Origin: an uncultured Lachnospiraceae bacterium
GTDB taxonomy: Bacteria; Bacillota; Clostridia; Lachnospirales; Lachnospiraceae
DNA: 14,994 nt
Direction of reading: 5' to 3'
NCBI GenBank assembly: GCA_934394615.1
Contig: CAKRRJ010000060.1
Coordinates: 1 to 14,994, forward strand
Below the pieces are notes generated by a model, which had not been told where the DNA came from, did no database searches, and was given only the letters and a program-made list of their open reading frames with translations. Numbering within the stretch: position 1 is the stretch's first letter; each line of letters starts with the position of its first letter. Position numbers and translations under genes: made by a program. Of the stretch, positions 14,557 to 14,994 are shown in pieces.

Positions 14557-14601
14557 ATCGGCAAAATCCGTTACAGTTCATGCAGCACATGAACTGAGCC
14601 G
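14557..14601. repeat. Second copy of the 3756-3907 repeat, with a hairpin
   Basis: ATCGGCAAAATC, then CGTTAC, then GTT repeats 3854-3876 with one 1-nt deletion and one substitution. CGTTACAGTTCA at 14569-14580 is identical to 3764-3775. It then forms its own 9-bp perfect hairpin CAGTTCATG/CATGAACTG around CAGCA (14574-14596), bracketed by CGGC/GCCG. Only the right part of the larger element is present here. It lies between cdaR and gntP, so the hairpin is in the operon message and might also act as an operator or processing site. Confidence 0.65.
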
Positions 14602-14644
14602 AAATTGGAGAATGGATCGCGCTTAGCGAAAAGGAGGTATTTTT

Positions 14645-14994
14645 ATGTCAGGTTTATACATTTTTGGCGTGATATTTTTAGCAGTTGTATGTATGGTCAT
14701 AGCCATATCGAAGTTTAACATGCACCCGTTTCTGGTGCTGACCGTCATTGCAGTATTGGTAGGTCTTGTGTGTGGAATCCCGACGGAAGAGGTTATCAGT
14801 ACCGTCAAGAGTGGTTTTGGTAATATCCTGGCCAGCATCGGTATTGTAATCCTGGCCGGAACCATCATTGGAACGATCCTGGAAAAAACGGGTGCGGCCC
14901 TTACCATGGCGAACACCATTTTAAAGATCGTCGGCAAAGAGAAGAGCGTTCTGACCATGGGCATCACCGGTTACATTACCGGTATCCCGGTATT
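14645..14994 (+). CDS. GntP-family gluconate/glycerate permease (partial, runs off the end)
   Basis: The first 116 residues of an inner-membrane protein starting MSGLYIFGVIFLAVV. Residues 3-22, 27-47 and 58-82 are hydrophobic helices. The segment GFGNILASIGIVILAGTIIG followed by ILEKTGAA is characteristic of GntP/GntT proton symporters, and GITGYITGIPV follows. AAGGAGGT lies 6 nt before the ATG. The whole family carries gluconate, glycerate or related sugar acids; the substrate cannot be fixed from this fragment, but the adjacent CdaR favours glycerate or a hexonate/hexarate. The C-terminal two thirds lie outside the window. Confidence 0.9.
   Translation, partial: MSGLYIFGVIFLAVVCMVIAISKFNMHPFLVLTVIAVLVGLVCGIPTEEVISTVKSGFGNILASIGIVILAGTIIGTILEKTGAALTMANTILKIVGKEKSVLTMGITGYITGIPV

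Overview
The window looks like chromosomal DNA from an anaerobic Firmicute, most likely a Lachnospiraceae-type Clostridium. The reasons are strong AGGAGG-type Shine-Dalgarno sites before almost every gene, sigma-A-like promoters, U-tract hairpin terminators, an Nfn-type electron-bifurcating transhydrogenase, and the NifU-like/GGGtGRT protein pair typical of anaerobes. The assignment rests on gene content recognised from memory, not on a search. All recognised genes are on the plus strand.

Region 1 (1-3750) is redox and Fe-S metabolism. It holds the 3' end of nfnA and a complete nfnB, which together form the NADH-dependent ferredoxin:NADP+ oxidoreductase. A hairpin and a leader of about 230 bp follow. 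Next come a NifU/IscU-like scaffold protein and the GGGtGRT protein (residues 259-265 spell the family motif), ended by a strong terminator at 3709-3748. Codon use suggests high expression.

Region 2 (3750-6396) holds a 152-bp MITE-like element with imperfect terminal inverted repeats and internal hairpins, a YdjM-family membrane hydrolase gene, and pgi (glucose-6-phosphate isomerase) with a near-consensus promoter and a strong terminator.

Region 3 (6397-11823) is a three-gene operon encoding an SMC-type complex of the Wadjet/MksBEF class: JetA (kleisin-like), JetB (DUF4194, MukE-like) and JetC (1127-aa SMC-like ATPase with Walker A, signature and Walker B motifs). The usual fourth gene, jetD, which encodes the Toprim nuclease that cuts plasmid DNA, is not next to it on either side. 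This is the most interesting system in the window.

Region 4 (11824-12539) has a separate transcription unit with a near-perfect promoter, a leader hairpin, a 52-aa orphan protein, and a structured 3' region of about 220 nt ending in a U-tract terminator. It is followed by a 16-bp CRP/FNR-like palindrome placed just upstream of an extended -10 promoter.

Region 5 (12540-14994) is a probable catabolic operon: a metallo-beta-lactamase-fold protein of the dihydropterin-synthase-like type, a CdaR/PucR-family sugar-diacid regulator, and the start of a GntP-family gluconate/glycerate permease that runs off the window. The gap between cdaR and gntP carries a second copy of the repeat seen in region 2.
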